Source: Aquabacterium humicola
Lineage (GTDB): Bacteria; Pseudomonadota; Gammaproteobacteria; Burkholderiales; Burkholderiaceae_C
Reading direction: 5' to 3'
Length of the DNA stretch: 64,000 nt
Assembly (NCBI RefSeq): GCF_030167915.1
Contig: NZ_JARGNB010000008.1
Coordinates: forward strand, 186,001-250,000
Part shown: positions 27,046 through 35,352 of the stretch, piece after piece
Numbering within the stretch: position 1 is the first letter of the stretch
How the letters are laid out: each line of letters begins with the position of its first letter
Position numbers and translations under genes: made by a program
The notes under the pieces: model-generated
What the model saw: the letters and a program-made list of their open reading frames with translations, nothing else
Told to the model about the DNA's origin: nothing
Database searches by the model: none

Positions 27046-28749
27046 ATGGCCCATGCAGCCGCGACCAAGGTCGCCGCACACACCGCGCCGATGACGCGCG
27101 AGGAGAAGAAGGTCATCTTCGCCTCCTCGCTCGGCACCGTGTTCGAGTGGTACGACTTCTATCTCTACGGTTCGCTCGCCGTTTTCATCGGCAAGCACTT
27201 CTTCGCCGCGCTCGACCCGACCGCGCAGTTCATCGCGTCGCTGCTGGCGTTCGCCGCCGGTTTCATCGTGCGGCCGTTCGGCGCGCTGGTCTTCGGTCGC
27301 CTCGGCGACATGATCGGCCGCAAGTACACCTTCCTGGTGACCATCCTGATCATGGGCCTGTCGACCTTCATCGTCGGCATCCTGCCCAGCTACGCGTCGA
27401 TCGGCGTCGCCGCGCCGATCATCCTGGTCGGCCTGCGCATCCTGCAGGGCCTGGCGCTCGGCGGCGAGTACGGCGGTGCCGCGACCTACGTCGCCGAGCA
27501 TGCGCCGCAGGGCCGGCGCGGTGCCTACACCGCATGGATCCAGACCACCGCGACGCTCGGCCTGTTCCTGTCGCTGATGGTGATCCTGGGCGTGCGCACC
27601 TGGATGGGTGACGCGGCCTTCGGCGAGTGGGGCTGGCGCATTCCGTTCGTCGCGTCGATCCTGCTGCTGGCGATCAGCGTCTGGATCCGGCTGTCGATGA
27701 ACGAATCGCCCGCCTTCAAGAAGATGAAGGAAGAGGGCAAGGTCTCGAAGGCGCCGCTGTCCGAGTCGTTCGGCCAGTGGAAGAACCTGAAGTTCGTGCT
27801 GCTGGCGCTGTTCGGCCTGGTGATGGGCCAGGGCGTGGTCTGGTACACGGGCCAGTTCTACGCGCTGTTCTTCCTGTCGTCGGTGCTGAAGGTCGATCCG
27901 GCCACCGCCAACATCCTGGTCGCGGTGTCGCTGGTCATCGGCACGCCGTTCTTCGTCGTCTTCGGCACGCTGTCGGACAAGATCGGCCGCAAGCCGATCA
28001 TCCTGGCCGGCATGCTGCTGGCGGTGCTGACCTACTTCCCGCTGTTCAAGGCGCTGACCGGCGCGGCCAACCCCGAGCTCGCGAAGGCGCAGGCCGCCGC
28101 GCAGATCGTCGTGAAGGCGGACCCGGCCACCTGCTCGTTCCAGGGCAGCCCGATCGCCCGTGAAGTGGACTTCACCTCCGCCTGCGACATCGCCAAGCGT
28201 GCGCTGACGCAATCGTCGGCCAGCTACGAGAACGTCGCGGCCCCCGCCGGCACGCCCACGACGATCAAGATCGGCGAGAAGGAACTGTCGCCGCCGACCG
28301 CGCAGACGACCGCCGGCGGCCACAAGTTCGACGAGGCGTCGGGCAAGGCCATCGCCGCGTTCAAGAAGGAGGTCGCCGAAGCGCTGAAGGCCGCCGGTTA
28401 CCCGCCGAAGGCCAAGCCGATCGAGTTCATGGGCGGCCAGTGGTGGTCCATCGTCGCGATCCTGACCGTGCTGGTGATCTACGTGACGATGGTCTACGGC
28501 CCGATCGCGGCGATGCTGGTGGAGCTGTTCCCGACCCGCATCCGCTACACCTCGATGAGCCTGCCATACCACATCGGCAACGGCTGGTTCGGCGGCCTGC
28601 TGCCGTCGGTCACGTTCGCGATGGTGGCGGCCAACGGCAACATGTACCACGGCCTGTGGTACCCGATCGTGATCGCCGGCGTGTGCTTCGTGATCGGCCT
28701 GCTGTTCGTGCGCGAGACCAAGGACGTCGACATCTACGCCCGCGACTGA
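27046..28749 (+). CDS. MFS transporter (metabolite:H+ symporter type) with a long extramembrane insertion
   Basis: A 567-residue major facilitator protein. The hallmark loops are SLGTVFEWYDFYLYGSLA, GRLGDMIGRKYTF between helices 2 and 3, and LQGLALGGEYGGAATYVAE, all as in ProP/ShiA-like proton symporters of organic acids or betaines. A hydrophilic insertion of about 125 residues (338-462), with two cysteines, separates two late helices and makes the protein longer than the usual 430-450 residues. AGGAG precedes the ATG. Substrate unknown; it follows the leucine cluster but has its own promoter region. Confidence 0.88.
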   Translation: MAHAAATKVAAHTAPMTREEKKVIFASSLGTVFEWYDFYLYGSLAVFIGKHFFAALDPTAQFIASLLAFAAGFIVRPFGALVFGRLGDMIGRKYTFLVTILIMGLSTFIVGILPSYASIGVAAPIILVGLRILQGLALGGEYGGAATYVAEHAPQGRRGAYTAWIQTTATLGLFLSLMVILGVRTWMGDAAFGEWGWRIPFVASILLLAISVWIRLSMNESPAFKKMKEEGKVSKAPLSESFGQWKNLKFVLLALFGLVMGQGVVWYTGQFYALFFLSSVLKVDPATANILVAVSLVIGTPFFVVFGTLSDKIGRKPIILAGMLLAVLTYFPLFKALTGAANPELAKAQAAAQIVVKADPATCSFQGSPIAREVDFTSACDIAKRALTQSSASYENVAAPAGTPTTIKIGEKELSPPTAQTTAGGHKFDEASGKAIAAFKKEVAEALKAAGYPPKAKPIEFMGGQWWSIVAILTVLVIYVTMVYGPIAAMLVELFPTRIRYTSMSLPYHIGNGWFGGLLPSVTFAMVAANGNMYHGLWYPIVIAGVCFVIGLLFVRETKDVDIYARD

Positions 28750-28805
28750 ACGGGCGATTCCCCGGCTGCCTGCGCCTTCGGCCAGGCGGCCGCGCCACCC
28801 CTCGG

Positions 28806-28860
28806 AGGGTGGCGTGCGGGCCCCCCACCCTCCGGGTCCGCACGCCACCCTCTGACTTTT
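28806..28860 (+). terminator. rho-independent terminator after the MFS gene
   Basis: A perfect 14-bp stem (arms 28806-28819 and 28838-28851) with an 18-base loop is followed by TTTT at 28857-28860. The left arm can also pair with CCACCC at 28795-28800, giving a competing smaller hairpin. Good stem and T-run after the transporter gene support a terminator. Confidence 0.65.
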
Positions 28861-28880
28861 GAAACTCGGGAATCCCTGCC

Positions 28881-29060
28881 ATGTGGAAACTGCTGCTCGC
28901 CTTCGTCGTCTTCGCCGCTGTCGCCCTCGTCGTGCTGAAGAAGGCCGGCGGCAACGTCGACATGGGCGGCGAGAAGCACGGCGTCGAGACCGGCTCGCAT
29001 GCCGAGCCCGCGGCGTCGGCCGCCTCGGCGGCGCTGCCGGCATCGGCGGCCTCGAACTGA
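28881..29060 (+). CDS. small single-pass membrane protein
   Basis: A 59-residue protein beginning MWKLLLAFVVFAAVALVVLK, a single membrane helix. A short hydrophilic middle (GGEKHGVETGSHAE) and a repetitive Ala/Ser-rich end (ASAASAALPASAAS) follow. I do not recognise it. GGGAA precedes the ATG at ten bases, the same CTCGGGAATCC context that precedes aroQ. It fills the space between the MFS terminator and aroQ and may share a transcript with aroQ. Confidence 0.6.
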   Translation: MWKLLLAFVVFAAVALVVLKKAGGNVDMGGEKHGVETGSHAEPAASAASAALPASAASN

Positions 29061-29188
29061 TCGGCTGAGTCGCCCAGGCGTTCGCGCCACGCCGCCGCGG
29101 GGGCATCCGCCAGCCGCCGGCGGCCAGGCTGCGGGCCCGCCTGCTTCGGTACCATGCCCGCCTGCATCCGCACTCGGGAATCCGCCGC

Positions 29189-29647
29189 ATGAACGTCCTG
29201 GTCCTCAACGGCCCCAACCTGAACCTGCTCGGCACGCGCGAGCCGGCCGTCTACGGCGCGGCCACGCTGGCCGACGTCGAGGCGCTGTGCCGCGAGGCCG
29301 GTGCCGCCCGCGGCGCGCAGGTGGAGTGCCGGCAGTCGAACCACGAGGGCCAGCTGATCGACTGGATCCACGAGGCCGGCATCGCCCACCGCGAAGGGCG
29401 CCTGGCCGGCGTGGTCTTCAACGCCGGCGCCTACACGCACACCTCGGTCGCGCTGCACGACGCGATCAAGGGCTCCGGCGTGCCGGTGATCGAGGTGCAC
29501 ATCTCGAACGTGCACGCGCGCGAGGCCTTCCGCCACCACTCCTACCTGTCGCCGGCCGCGGCCGGCATCGTCGTCGGATTCGGCATCGACGGTTACGTGC
29601 TGGCGATCGAAGGATTGCTGCGCAAGACCGCTGGTTCGCGTTCGTAA
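29189..29647 (+). CDS. aroQ: type II 3-dehydroquinate dehydratase
   Basis: A 152-residue enzyme of the shikimate pathway (3-dehydroquinate to 3-dehydroshikimate). The family start [15 protein letters not shown] with the catalytic loop and tyrosine (Y24), the NAGAYTHTS segment and the catalytic histidine in [17 protein letters not shown] are all visible. In many betaproteobacteria aroQ precedes accB and accC; here a response regulator follows instead, so that linkage is not kept. Confidence 0.95.
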   Translation: MNVLVLNGPNLNLLGTREPAVYGAATLADVEALCREAGAARGAQVECRQSNHEGQLIDWIHEAGIAHREGRLAGVVFNAGAYTHTSVALHDAIKGSGVPVIEVHISNVHAREAFRHHSYLSPAAAGIVVGFGIDGYVLAIEGLLRKTAGSRS

Positions 29648-29753
29648 CCGACCTCTCCTTGATGCTTGCCAATTCAGGCGAGCGGCCTATGCTGCGAGCG
29701 TGAGCGGCCGACTGCAGCGCGTCGCGACGGCGCATCTCAAGGGGGTTCGCATC

Positions 29754-30206
29754 ATGGTCAGTTCCGATCCACGCCTCGACGAGGCGCCCGCGGCATTGCA
29801 GGGCACGCTGCTGTACGTGGAAGACGAGCCGCTGAACGTCGCGCTCGTCGAAGGCATCCTGGCCCAGCGCCATCCGGGCGTGCGCCTGATCCATGCCGGC
29901 ACCGGGGCCGACGGCGTGCGGCTGGCGCGCAGCGAGAACCCCGACTTCGTGCTGCTCGACATGCACCTGCCGGACATGTCCGGCCTCGAGGTCGTGCGGC
30001 AACTGAACGTCGAGATCGCCAACCGCGGCCTGCGCGTGACCATCCTGACCGGCGACAGCCTGTCGATGGACATCATCAAGGCGATGAGCCTGGGAGCCTT
30101 CGAGTACTGGGTCAAGCCGCTGGACGTGAAGCTGTTCGAGGCCGGCCTGCGCCGCGCGTTGACCGGACGTCGGCCCGATCCGGCGCGGCGGCTTCCGCAG
30201 CGCTGA
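29754..30206 (+). CDS. single-domain response regulator
   Basis: A 150-residue receiver protein. The acidic pair is in LLYVEDEPLN, the phosphoacceptor aspartate in FVLLDMHLPDMSG, the switch threonine/serine in TILTGDS and the conserved lysine in YWVKPLD. There is no DNA-binding or enzymatic output domain; it may act by protein contact, as CheY does. The ATG at 29754 follows AGGGGG; an in-frame GTG at 29700 would add a basic leader unlike the family. No partner kinase is adjacent. Confidence 0.88.
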   Translation: MVSSDPRLDEAPAALQGTLLYVEDEPLNVALVEGILAQRHPGVRLIHAGTGADGVRLARSENPDFVLLDMHLPDMSGLEVVRQLNVEIANRGLRVTILTGDSLSMDIIKAMSLGAFEYWVKPLDVKLFEAGLRRALTGRRPDPARRLPQR

Positions 30207-30212
30207 AGGCCG

Positions 30213-30665
30213 TCAGGGCCGCGCCAGCGCGCGTCGCGCGATCGGGGTCGACAGCACGATCGAGGTGCGGGTCTCGCCCCAGCCGTTGATCGACGCGAGG
30301 AAGCGTTCCAGGTCCGGCAGGTCGCGCGCGAACACGTCCATCAGGTAGGAGTCGGCGCCCGTCACGTGGTGGCACTCGATCACCTCGGGCATCGCGCGCA
30401 GCTTGGCCAGCAGCGGCTGCTTCTGCGGCTGCAGCACGGTGATGCCGACGATCGCGCGCACGCCCCAGCCGAGCGCCGCCGCGTCGAGCTCGGCATGCAC
30501 GCCGCGCACGATGCCGGCATCCTGCAGGCGCTTCAGCCGCTCGGCGGTCGCGGCGATCGACAAGCCGGCCGTGGCGGCCAGCGCCTTCAGCGGCTGGCGG
30601 CCGTCGGCCTGCAGCGCGGCGAGCAGCCGCCAGGCCTTGTCGTCGATCGCAAAGGGCTCGGGCAT
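30213..30665 (-). CDS. Lrp/AsnC-family transcriptional regulator
   Basis: A 150-residue regulator with an N-terminal helix-turn-helix (ALAATAGLSIAATAERLKRL, about residues 25-50) and a C-terminal RAM effector domain (ECHHVTGADSYLMDVFARDL). Such proteins sense amino acids. The ATG at 30665 is chosen because the sequence before it is not family-like. It is divergent from the LysE-type exporter gene, with 107 bp between starts, the classic arrangement of an Lrp-type regulator controlling an amino acid exporter. Confidence 0.9.
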   Translation of the reverse strand: MPEPFAIDDKAWRLLAALQADGRQPLKALAATAGLSIAATAERLKRLQDAGIVRGVHAELDAAALGWGVRAIVGITVLQPQKQPLLAKLRAMPEVIECHHVTGADSYLMDVFARDLPDLERFLASINGWGETRTSIVLSTPIARRALARP

Positions 30666-30772
30666 CGTTCCGGCGAATGCGGGATCGCGCCGCAAAAGCG
30701 ACGGCGCGCCGGAATCATCGCCGGAAATCCGCACTGGGCCGCGCGCCCTCGCGCTCGGGACAATCCCAGCCC

Positions 30773-31408
30773 ATGACGCCGATGCCCCTCGACCCGCTGC
30801 TGCTGCTGTTCGCGCAATCGCTGCTGATCGGCCTGTCGATCGCCGCGCCGGTCGGCCCGATCGGCCTGCTGACGATCCAGCGCACGCTGGCGCGCGGGCC
30901 GGCCGCCGGTCTGGCGACCGGTCTGGGAGCGGCGGTGGCCGATGCGGTCTACGGCGCGATCGGCGCCTTCGGCGTCAGCGCGGTGATCGCCTGGCTGACC
31001 GGCGCGCGCACCTGGTTCGCGCTCGGCGGCGGCGCCTTCCTGCTGTGGCTGGCCTGGCGCACCTGGCGCGCGCCGGTGGCCGAGCGCGCCGCCGATGCCG
31101 GCGCCGGCCGCGACCTGCTGCGCTGCTTCGCCGGCACCTTCGTGCTGACCTTGTCGAACCCGGCGACCATCCTGTCCTTCATCGCGGTGTTCGGCGCGCT
31201 GTCGGGCCGGCTGGCGATCAGCTCGCCGTGGCCGATGATCGCCGGCGTGCTGGTCGGCTCGGCGCTGTGGTGGCTGTTCCTGTCGACCGCCGTCGGCCGC
31301 CTGCGCGAACGGTTCGACCGCCGCTGGCGCCGCCGCATCAACCAGGCCTCCGCGCTGCTGCTCGCCGGCTTCGCGCTCTGGCAGTGGGCGGGGCTGCTGC
31401 CGGGTTGA
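30773..31408 (+). CDS. LysE-family amino acid exporter
   Basis: A 211-residue inner-membrane protein with about six helices. The LysE/RhtB signature is clear: SIAAPVGPIGLLTIQRTLARG near the N-terminus and FVLTLSNPATILSFIAVFG in the middle. It probably exports an amino acid or related compound; the neighbouring Lrp-type regulator supports that. The ATG at 30773 is followed by a second at 30779. Confidence 0.9.
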   Translation: MTPMPLDPLLLLFAQSLLIGLSIAAPVGPIGLLTIQRTLARGPAAGLATGLGAAVADAVYGAIGAFGVSAVIAWLTGARTWFALGGGAFLLWLAWRTWRAPVAERAADAGAGRDLLRCFAGTFVLTLSNPATILSFIAVFGALSGRLAISSPWPMIAGVLVGSALWWLFLSTAVGRLRERFDRRWRRRINQASALLLAGFALWQWAGLLPG

Positions 31409-31410
31409 CA

Positions 31411-31446
31411 GGCCCCAAGGAGGTCCTAAGGAGGCCCTAAGGGGCC
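31411..31446. repeat. 11-bp imperfect tandem repeat between convergent genes
   Basis: Three consecutive units read CAAGGAGGTCC, TAAGGAGGCCC and TAAGGGGCC, flanked by GGCCCC and GGGGCC that could pair. The first unit contains a perfect Shine-Dalgarno string (AAGGAGG) although no start codon follows. It covers the stop codon of the leftward oxidase gene. It may be a chance remnant or part of a bidirectional terminator. Confidence 0.5.
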
Positions 31447-32543
31447 AGGCGTGAAACCACCTCTTCGGCGATCGCCAGGCACGAGGTCAACCCCGGCGAC
31501 TCGATGCCGAACAGGTTCACCAGCCTGGCGATGCCGTGGCGCTCGGGCCCGTCGATGCGGAAGTCGGCCGCCGGCTCGCCGGGCCCGCTGATCTTGGGCC
31601 GCACGCCGGCGTAGCCCGGCTGCAGCGCGCCGTCGGGCAGCGCCGGCCAGTAGTGGCGCACCGCGGCGTAGAAACCGTCGGCCTCCGACGGGTCGACCGT
31701 GTAGTCGATGCGGTCCACCCAGCGGAAGCTGGGACCGAAGCGCGCCTGGCCGCCGAGGTCCAGCGTCAGGTGCACGCCGAGATGGCCGGACGCGCCGGGC
31801 GCCGGGTAGACCAGCCGCGAGAACGGCGCGCGACCGGCCAGCGTGAAGTAGCAGCCCTTCGCGAAGTGCTCGCGCGGCACGTGGCGGGCATCGAGCCCGT
31901 CGATCGCGCGTGCCAGTGCCGGCGCTTGCAGTCCGGCGCAGTTGATCACTTCGCGCGCGAGCAGCGTCGCCGCGGTGTCGCCGCCGACCTCCAGCACGAG
32001 GCCGTCCGCCATTACCCGGCCGGCCAGCATCGGCGAGCGCAGCGCCAGCATCGCGCCCGCCGCTTCGGCCTCCCCCAGCAGCGCCAGCATCAGCCCGTGG
32101 CTGTCGACGATGCCGGTCGACGGCGACAGCAGCGCGCCGTGGCAGGCCAGCGCCGGCTCCAGCGCCCGCGCGTCGTCGGCCGACAGCCACCGCAGGTCGT
32201 GCACGCCGTTGGCCGCGGCCTGGGCCTGCAGCGCGTGCAGCGCCGGCAGCTCGTCCGGTGCGGTGGCGACGATCAGCTTGCCGCAGCGGCGGTGGCCGAC
32301 CTGGTGGGTGTCGCAGAAGTCATAGAGCAGCGCCTTGCCGCGCACGCACAGGCGCGCACGCGCCGAGCCGGGCGGGTAGTAGAGGCCGGCGTGGATCACC
32401 TCGCTGTTGCGCGCGCTGGTGGCGCTGCCGAAGCGCTCCTCGGCCTCGAGCACGACCACCTCGCGGCCCGACTGCGCCAGCGCCCGCGCCACCGCGAGCC
32501 CGACCACGCCGGCACCGATCACCACGCTCTGGACCTGCTCCAT
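31437..32543 (-). CDS. FAD-dependent oxidoreductase, L-2-hydroxyglutarate oxidase-like
   Basis: A 368-residue DAO-fold flavoprotein. The dinucleotide-binding start is [20 protein letters not shown], followed by the family-specific [19 protein letters not shown] and the C-terminal [17 protein letters not shown]. These match the LhgO/L2HGDH branch that oxidises L-2-hydroxyglutarate or a similar 2-hydroxy acid and passes electrons to oxygen or quinone. The exact substrate is inferred only at family level. No partner gene is adjacent. Confidence 0.85.
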   Translation of the reverse strand: MEQVQSVVIGAGVVGLAVARALAQSGREVVVLEAEERFGSATSARNSEVIHAGLYYPPGSARARLCVRGKALLYDFCDTHQVGHRRCGKLIVATAPDELPALHALQAQAAANGVHDLRWLSADDARALEPALACHGALLSPSTGIVDSHGLMLALLGEAEAAGAMLALRSPMLAGRVMADGLVLEVGGDTAATLLAREVINCAGLQAPALARAIDGLDARHVPREHFAKGCYFTLAGRAPFSRLVYPAPGASGHLGVHLTLDLGGQARFGPSFRWVDRIDYTVDPSEADGFYAAVRHYWPALPDGALQPGYAGVRPKISGPGEPAADFRIDGPERHGIARLVNLFGIESPGLTSCLAIAEEVVSRLAP

Positions 32544-32612
32544 GGCCGCCGATCCTAGCGATGCCGCTGCAGCTCATCGCGTTTGGCCCGCCGTTCATCA
32601 CGCGCCGGACGC

Positions 32613-32660
32613 GGCTCGTCGCAATCCGGATGCACCCGGGGAGGGTTTTTCCTAGAGTCC
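32613..32660 (+). promoter_or_regulatory. conserved upstream box and -10 element of the first short peptide gene
   Basis: GGCTCGTCGCAA at 32613-32624 and CCTAGAGTC at 32651 recur with the same 38-base offset before the paralogous gene at 33199, and in both cases the CCTAGAGTC box starts 48 bases before the ATG. TAGAGT fits a -10 element; the first box would then lie just upstream of -35, like an activator site. Confidence 0.55.
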
Positions 32661-32698
32661 AACCATCGCCACTGACTGACCACCCCCAGGAGCCCACC

Positions 32699-32893
32699 AT
32701 GACCCGCCGCCTTTCCCTGTCCACCCTGCGCGAACAAGCCGCCTCGTTCGGCGTGGCCGCAGTGATGACGCTGGCGGTGCTGGGCAGCGTGGCGCAGATC
32801 GCCGACCACCAGCATGCCGATGCGCAGACGGCCGAAGCCGTGCCGACGCCGGTGCAGGTGGTGGTCGTGACCGGCAAGCGTGCGCAAGGCTGA
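32699..32893 (+). CDS. short exported/membrane peptide, paralogue 1 (VVxGxRA type)
   Basis: A 64-residue protein: basic N-terminus, one hydrophobic segment (ASFGVAAVMTLAVLGSVAQI, residues about 15-34), then a short polar tail ending in VVVVTGKRAQG. It is clearly related to the next gene, sharing the FG-A---MTLAV core and the final VV-G-RA motif. Family not recognised. AGGAG lies six bases before the ATG. A strong terminator follows, so it is a one-gene transcript. Confidence 0.65.
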   Translation: MTRRLSLSTLREQAASFGVAAVMTLAVLGSVAQIADHQHADAQTAEAVPTPVQVVVVTGKRAQG

Positions 32894-32924
32894 GCACGTC
32901 CCCGCCCCTTCCTGACTCCTCGTG

Positions 32925-32959
32925 AACGAGCCCCGCCGTGCGGGGCTCGTTTTCTTTTT
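32925..32959 (+). terminator. rho-independent terminator after peptide gene 1
   Basis: An 11-bp perfect stem (AACGAGCCCCG and CGGGGCTCGTT) closes on a CCGTG loop and is followed by a T-rich run ending at 32959. This is the best intrinsic terminator in the window. Confidence 0.85.
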
Positions 32960-33112
32960 GGGGCCGGCGAGCCATTCCGGTGCGGTGAGGCACGCCAATA
33001 ACAGGTTAATGACACGGCAATGTGCCGGCGGTTCACGGGACCGGACCGCGCTGGTCCGTGATGCTGCGCACGCTCCGGCGGGCGCGGCTGCAGTTGGTCC
33101 CCGCGGCACGGC

Positions 33113-33160
33113 GGCTCGTCGCAAACCGGTGGCCGCGTGAAGGTGCGCTGCCTAGAGTCA
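33113..33160 (+). promoter_or_regulatory. conserved upstream box and -10 element of the second short peptide gene
   Basis: GGCTCGTCGCAA at 33113-33124 and CCTAGAGTC at 33151 repeat the boxes before the first paralogue with identical spacing (38 bases between boxes, 48 bases to the ATG), although the DNA between them has diverged. Conservation of spacing argues for function. Confidence 0.55.
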
Positions 33161-33198
33161 CACCATCCCAAGCGAACGCACCGAAGACCCAGGAGCCG

Positions 33199-33450
33199 AT
33201 GATGAACCGCCGCCAAGCCCCCCAGCCCCGCCTTCAGGAACGCCTGGCCGCCTTCGGCGCCGCGACGACGATGACGCTGGCGGTGATGGCCGGCATCGGC
33301 ACGCTGGCCCAGACGCAGCAGGCCGCGCCCGAGGACATCGCGCAGGCGCCGGCGCCGCTGGTCGACGTCACGCCGCAGCGCGTGCTGGTGGTGGGCCAGC
33401 GCGCGCCGCAGCAGGTGTTCGTGGTCGGCCAGCGCGCGCCGCGCACCTGA
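33199..33450 (+). CDS. short exported/membrane peptide, paralogue 2 with duplicated VVGQRAP motif
   Basis: An 83-residue protein with a basic start, a hydrophobic segment (FGAATTMTLAVMAGIGTLAQ, about residues 19-38), an Ala/Pro linker, and a C-terminus in which VLVVGQRAPQQ is repeated as VFVVGQRAPRT. Related to the protein at 32699. Two ATG codons follow each other at 33199 and 33202, with AGGAG just before. Function unknown; the hydrophobic segment followed by polar Gln/Ala suggests export or single-pass anchoring. Confidence 0.62.
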   Translation: MMNRRQAPQPRLQERLAAFGAATTMTLAVMAGIGTLAQTQQAAPEDIAQAPAPLVDVTPQRVLVVGQRAPQQVFVVGQRAPRT

Positions 33451-33456
33451 CGCGTT

Positions 33457-34059
33457 TCAGCGCGACGGCCGGCCGGTCGGCACCAGTCCGGCGAGCGCCG
33501 CGTGCTGCAGCAGCATGATGGTCTTCGCGTCGCAGATCTCGCCGCGCGCGACCATTGCCAGCGCGTCGTCGAGCGTCAGCTCCAGCACCTCGATGTCCTC
33601 GCCCTCGTGCTCGAGCCCGCCGCCCAAGCCGATGCGATCGCCGGGGTCGTACTCGGCGACGAAGAAGTGCAGCCGCTCGGTCACCGAGCCCGGGCTCATG
33701 TAGACCTCGAACACCTTGCGCGGCGTGCGCACGTGGAAGCCCACCTCCTGCTCGGCCTCGGCGCGGATGCACTCCTCGGGCGTCGCGTCGTCGAGCTTGC
33801 CCGCCGGCGCCTCGATCAGCAGGTCGTCATGGCCGTTGACGTACACCGGGTAGCGGAACTGCTTCGTCAGGATCACTGTGCCGCGCTCGCGGCTGTACAG
33901 CAGCAGCACGGCGCCGTTGCCACGGTCGTAGGTCTCGCGCCGGCATTCCTGCCAGCGGCCGTCGCTGCGCAGCCAGTCGAAGGTCGTCGTCTTCAGCGTC
34001 GACCAGTGGTCCGACAGCAGCCGGACCTCCTTGACGCGCAGGCGATCGGAAACACTCAT
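33457..34059 (-). CDS. Nudix hydrolase, NudK (GDP-mannose pyrophosphatase)-like
   Basis: A 200-residue protein resembling the NudK/ADP-ribose pyrophosphatase group: TVILTKQFRYPVYVNGHDD, then a Nudix box from EAPAGKLDDATPEEC to EAEQEVG, then YMSPGSVTERLHFFVAEYD. The box departs from the REUxEExG consensus: a Gln stands where the first of the paired metal-binding Glu residues is expected. Family members cleave GDP-mannose or ADP-ribose; activity here could be reduced. It converges on the second peptide gene, six bases away. Confidence 0.82.
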   Translation of the reverse strand: MSVSDRLRVKEVRLLSDHWSTLKTTTFDWLRSDGRWQECRRETYDRGNGAVLLLYSRERGTVILTKQFRYPVYVNGHDDLLIEAPAGKLDDATPEECIRAEAEQEVGFHVRTPRKVFEVYMSPGSVTERLHFFVAEYDPGDRIGLGGGLEHEGEDIEVLELTLDDALAMVARGEICDAKTIMLLQHAALAGLVPTGRPSR

Positions 34060-34098
34060 CGGTGAAAGACTCCTAACGATTGAAAGAAGCGGTCGGCC

Positions 34099-35352
34099 TC
34101 AGCCGTAGCGTGCCAGCGTCAGCCCTTCGGTATCGATCGCCGGTCGGCGGTCCGACATCCAGTCGGCCAGCAGCGCGCCGGTGCCGGCAGCCATCGTCCA
34201 GCCGAGCGTGCCGTGGCCGGTGGCCAGCCACAGGTTCCTGATCGGCGACGGGCCGATCAGCGGCGTGCCGTCGGGCGTCATCGGCCGCAGGCCGGTCCAG
34301 AAGGTCGCCTGGTGCACGTCGCCGCCACGCGGGAAGAGATCGGTGACGACGAACTCCAGCGTCTCGCGCCGCCGCGGGTCGAGCGCCAGGTCGAAGCCCG
34401 ACAGCTGCGCCGTGCCGCCGACGCGGATGCGGTCGCCCAGGCGCGTCACCGCGACCTTGTGCGTCTCGTCCATGATCGTCGACTCGGGCGCGTGCGCCGC
34501 ATCGGTGATCGGCACGGTGATCGAGAAACCCTTGACCGGGTAGACCTGCAGCCGCACGCCCAGGCTCTTCAGCAGGCCGGTGGAATAGCTGCCGGCGGCC
34601 AGCAGCACGCGGTCGGCGCGCAGGGCGCCGGCATCGGTGTCGACCGCGCCGATCGCATCGCCGTCGCGCTGCAGCGCCTTGACCCGCACGCCGAAGCGGA
34701 ACCGCACGCCCGCCTCCTGCGCCAGGCGCGCGATCGCGTTGGTGAAGACGAAGCAGTCGCCCGTCTCGTCGCCGGGCAGGCGCAGCGCGCCGACGAACTT
34801 GTGCTGCTGCTCGGCCAGCGCCGGCTCGTACTGCAGGTAGCCGGCGCGGTCGAGCAGTTGGTACGGCACGCCGTACTGCTTCAGGATCTCGATGTCCTTC
34901 GCGGTGCCGTCGAGCTGCTGCTGCGTGCGGAAGAGCTGCAGCGTGCCCTGCATGCGCTCGTCGTAGCGGATGCCGGTCTCGGCGCGCAGCGCCTTCATGC
35001 AGTCGCGGCTGTATTCGGCCACGCGCACCATGCGCGCCTTGTTGATCGCATAGCGCGCCTCGGTGCAGTTGCGCAGCATCGCCGCGCCCCAGCGCCACAT
35101 CGCGGGGTCGAGCATCGGCTTGATCACCAGCGGGCTGTGCTCCATCAGCAGCCACTTGATCGCCTTGACCGGAACGCCGGGGCCGGCCCAGGGTGCCGAG
35201 TAGCCCGGCGACACCTCGCCGGCATTGGCGAAGCTGGTCTGCAGCGCGGGCCCGCGCTCGCGCTCGATCACCTCGACCTCGTGGCCGGCGCGCGCGAGGT
35301 ACCACGCGGCGGTGCTGCCGATCACGCCGGCACCGATGATCAGGATCTTCAT
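34099..35352 (-). CDS. dadA: D-amino acid dehydrogenase (small subunit type)
   Basis: A 417-residue FAD enzyme. The flavin-binding start [20 protein letters not shown], the family-typical [20 protein letters not shown] and the C-terminal [20 protein letters not shown] match DadA, which deaminates D-alanine and other D-amino acids and feeds electrons to the membrane chain. The ATG at 35352 overlaps the stop of the upstream quinoprotein gene (ATGA), so the two are coupled. No alanine racemase (dadX) gene is next to it. Confidence 0.92.
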   Translation of the reverse strand: MKILIIGAGVIGSTAAWYLARAGHEVEVIERERGPALQTSFANAGEVSPGYSAPWAGPGVPVKAIKWLLMEHSPLVIKPMLDPAMWRWGAAMLRNCTEARYAINKARMVRVAEYSRDCMKALRAETGIRYDERMQGTLQLFRTQQQLDGTAKDIEILKQYGVPYQLLDRAGYLQYEPALAEQQHKFVGALRLPGDETGDCFVFTNAIARLAQEAGVRFRFGVRVKALQRDGDAIGAVDTDAGALRADRVLLAAGSYSTGLLKSLGVRLQVYPVKGFSITVPITDAAHAPESTIMDETHKVAVTRLGDRIRVGGTAQLSGFDLALDPRRRETLEFVVTDLFPRGGDVHQATFWTGLRPMTPDGTPLIGPSPIRNLWLATGHGTLGWTMAAGTGALLADWMSDRRPAIDTEGLTLARYG

